Below, piece by piece: positions 43,154-43,398 of a stretch of DNA of 43,398 nucleotides. Under the pieces are notes generated by a model, which was not told the origin of the DNA, ran no database searches, and was given only the letters and a program-made list of their open reading frames with translations. Position 1 is the stretch's first letter. Every line of letters starts with the position of its first letter. This DNA comes from Pelodictyon luteolum (GTDB taxonomy: Bacteria; Bacteroidota; Chlorobiia; Chlorobiales; Chlorobiaceae), in contig DYNE01000002.1 in NCBI GenBank assembly GCA_020721225.1, positions 71,728 to 115,125 on the forward strand, read 5' to 3'. The position numbers and the translations under genes are program-made.

Positions 43154-43363
43154 TTACCTGGCATTCATTCGAACAATACCCATCAATCTAAGATATCTTC
43201 TATCTCGTTTCAACTCAGGCTTTGCGGTAACAACTGCGTCCAGACATTGTTGAAGCTCTTCCCCAAACAAAAATGATTCCATTATAATAACATCAAGTAA
43301 ACCTAAGACATCATCCGGATATCGAGAGCAGAGCCCAATGCCAGCTAATCCGAAGTTCCCCAT
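43154..43363 (-). CDS. Small hypothetical protein
   Basis: The frame from ATG 43363 gives 69 residues: MGNFGLAGIGLCSRYPDDVL, then helix LLDVIIMESFLFGEELQQCL and a basic tail KRDRRYLRLMGIVRMNAR. No motif or signal is recognised. A longer start at 43393 is possible. It might be a fragment of a larger gene, because it begins abruptly near the window edge. Confidence 0.4.
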   Translation of the reverse strand: MGNFGLAGIGLCSRYPDDVLGLLDVIIMESFLFGEELQQCLDAVVTAKPELKRDRRYLRLMGIVRMNAR

Positions 43364-43398
43364 AATAAAAAACAGTAACTCATTACAGTACAATCAAA

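Overview
The window looks like a chromosomal stretch of a green sulfur bacterium (Chlorobiaceae). The clearest evidence is two small chlorosome envelope protein genes: a CsmB/CsmF-type gene at 2696-2923 and a CsmA/CsmE-type gene at 7704-7961. Supporting signs are hemL of the C5 tetrapyrrole pathway, a GlgE-type glucan pathway, an ArsA ATPase with an HSP20-like tail, and scarce Shine-Dalgarno sequences. I cannot name the species from sequence alone.

Layout. 1-1500 (minus): an autoregulated-looking CsoR/CstR repressor followed by a TolC outer-membrane factor that runs off the left edge. 1534-7961: a DUF1997-like protein, a one-helix membrane peptide, csmB, then a four-gene plus-strand run (sugar kinase, nucleotidyltransferase, NamZ/DUF1343, SSS symporter) that reads as a MurNAc scavenging and recycling unit, then csmE. 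8052-17598: a mixed block with an atypical SDR, a duplicated pentapeptide-repeat exported protein, two small unknowns, ArsA-HSP20, a TPR protein, two tandem RlpA proteins, a methyltransferase, a LOG-family hydrolase, an SDR and YceI.

17600-20950 is the accessory part. It holds an ~0.8 kb noncoding mosaic repeat with imperfect terminal inverted repeats, a wrecked AAA/DUF4143 ATPase, an unknown membrane protein and a four-helix-bundle protein. 21035-33518 is mainly housekeeping: mnmE, SDR, mazG, a small unknown, an esterase, a treS-maltokinase fusion, glgE, prfB with its programmed +1 frameshift, a metallophosphoesterase and an M23 peptidase.

33576-43363: an exported small protein, a DUF937-OmpA fusion, a DUF3597 protein, a PliG/PPC-like exported protein, a second copy of the mosaic repeat in inverted orientation, a WecB-like protein whose active-site residues look lost, an LptA/OstA-like protein, fmdB, recO, hemL and a small unknown.

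How the genes fit together. NamZ would release MurNAc from cell-wall fragments, the symporter would import it, and the kinase and nucleotidyltransferase would make MurNAc-1-P and UDP-MurNAc. TreS-Mak and GlgE would turn trehalose or maltose into maltose-1-phosphate and then alpha-glucan. RlpA, M23, NamZ and PliG-like proteins give the window a strong cell-wall theme. The strongest candidates for follow-up are the recycling cluster, the likely persulfide-sensing CsoR/CstR protein with its operator, the inverted mosaic repeat pair (one end of which supplies the stop codon of the WecB-like gene), and the WecB-like protein itself.
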